7,363 nucleotides of DNA, taken from an uncultured Porphyromonadaceae bacterium. GTDB lineage: Bacteria; Bacteroidota; Bacteroidia; Bacteroidales; Muribaculaceae. Location: the NCBI GenBank assembly GCA_900541835.1, contig UQLL01000040.1, positions 1-7,363 of the forward strand. The letters are read 5' to 3'. Position numbers and translations under genes: made by a program. Under the pieces are notes generated by a model. That model ran no database searches and was not told the origin of the DNA. It saw nothing but the letters and a program-made list of their open reading frames with translations. Of this stretch, positions 7,008 through 7,363 are shown one piece after another; the stretch's first letter is position 1; each line of letters starts with the position of its first letter.

Positions 7008-7030
7008 GACTGTTAGATGGCTAACAAGTC
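7008..7030. promoter_or_regulatory. Inverted repeat upstream of the rRNA promoter
   Basis: TGTTAG (7011-7016) and CTAACA (7021-7026) are perfect arms around ATGG. GAC at 7008-7010 extends the pairing to GTC at 7028-7030 across a single unpaired A. No T run follows, so a terminator is unlikely. Lying about 32 bases before the -33 TTG, it may be a protein-binding site. Confidence 0.4.
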
Positions 7031-7062
7031 GTGGGATGTCCCTTTCTGGTTCCTATGGGGTC

Positions 7063-7093
7063 TTGACAAGGGCATTCAGAAGCAGTAACTTTG
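7063..7093 (+). promoter_or_regulatory. rRNA operon promoter
   Basis: TTGACA begins at 7063 (TTG 7063-7065), a 20-base spacer follows, and TAACTTTG is at 7086-7093, an excellent Bacteroidota promoter. Transcription would start near 7100, giving a 16S leader of about 220 bases. No equally good second promoter is seen. A partial pair (TTG at 6998-7000, TAACAAGT at 7022) is too weak to call. Confidence 0.85.
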
Positions 7094-7099
7094 CACTCG

Positions 7100-7320
7100 C
7101 AATCGCAGCCACGGTGCCATGCGCCACGGCTCGGTTGTGGAGAACAATGACATATTGCGACAGGATAGCCATACGAAAGGCAAGCAAGGAACAAGGAACC
7201 TGAGAGTCCCGTCAGAGACTCTCACCTTCAATTCCGACCAAATAGGCCGGGCCGGGACGACGAACCTCAGCGAGCTGCGACGTGTTGTCGATTTCTGAGA
7301 AAAGAATAAAAGCAACATAA
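7100..7320 (+). other. rRNA operon 5' leader (external transcribed spacer)
   Basis: This is the stretch between the predicted start of transcription and mature 16S. It contains no credible gene. Its clearest structure is a perfect 8-bp stem, TGAGAGTC (7201-7208) with GACTCTCA (7217-7224) and an 8-base loop. No canonical E. coli boxA was recognised. Part of the leader probably pairs with sequence beyond 16S for RNase processing, which cannot be seen here. Confidence 0.7.
7201..7224 (+). other. Stem-loop in the rRNA leader
   Basis: Two perfect 8-base arms enclose an 8-base loop about 100 bases after the predicted start of transcription and 97 bases before 16S. No T run follows, so it is not an intrinsic terminator. 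Likely roles are leader folding, RNase processing or antitermination contact; all are inference. Confidence 0.55.

Positions 7321-7363
<43 letters not shown>

Noticed and set aside
6998..7029. Possible second rRNA promoter (TTG, 21-base gap, TAACAAGT)
   Set aside because: The -7 box matches only TA and lacks the TTTG core, and it overlaps the inverted repeat arm.
7076..7318. 80-codon minus-strand frame across the rRNA promoter and leader
   Set aside because: It lies antisense over a strong promoter and the transcribed leader, has no recognisable domain, and its position is better explained by rRNA control.

Overview
The window looks like chromosomal DNA from a fairly GC-rich member of the Bacteroidales (Bacteroidota). 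Three things point there. Upstream regions carry the Bacteroidota-type promoter (TTG about 19-20 bases before TAnnTTTG) and have no Shine-Dalgarno sequence. The large proteins are exported, and one ends in a clear type IX secretion (T9SS) type A sorting tail. The last 43 bases are the start of a 16S rRNA gene whose GAACGCTAGCGGC text suits this phylum. Muribaculaceae or a related gut family is a guess from overall flavour, not something proven here.

Layout: (1) 1-158 is an upstream region with a stem-loop and one good promoter. (2) 159-3278 (+) encodes a 1039-residue secreted GLUG-repeat protein built from two tandem copies of a module of about 470-490 residues. It is closed by a strong hairpin terminator at 3316-3355. 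(3) 3375-4067 (-), convergent with it, is a Crp/Fnr-family regulator. (4) 4068-4278 is a divergent control region with a promoter for the regulator, a canonical promoter for the next gene, and a perfect 20-bp palindrome between them. (5) 4279-6873 (+) encodes an 864-residue modular surface or secreted protein (FnIII, jelly-roll, CARDB-like and cleaved-adhesin/choice-of-anchor-J domains, then a T9SS tail). A 15-bp-stem terminator follows at 6895-6925. (6) 6926-7320 holds the control and leader region of an rRNA operon, and 16S rRNA begins at about 7321.

The two large genes each have their own promoter and terminator, so they are single-gene units and not an operon. Both products are predicted to be exported; the second is the more convincing T9SS cargo. 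The most testable regulatory idea is that the Crp/Fnr protein binds the palindrome at 4158-4177 and controls itself, the adhesin-like gene, or both. I see no CRISPR array, transposase, phage gene or tRNA. I do not see a clearly new biological system. The notable points are the palindromic operator candidate, the whole-module duplication in the GLUG protein, the domain nested inside an FnIII fold, and the structured rRNA control region.
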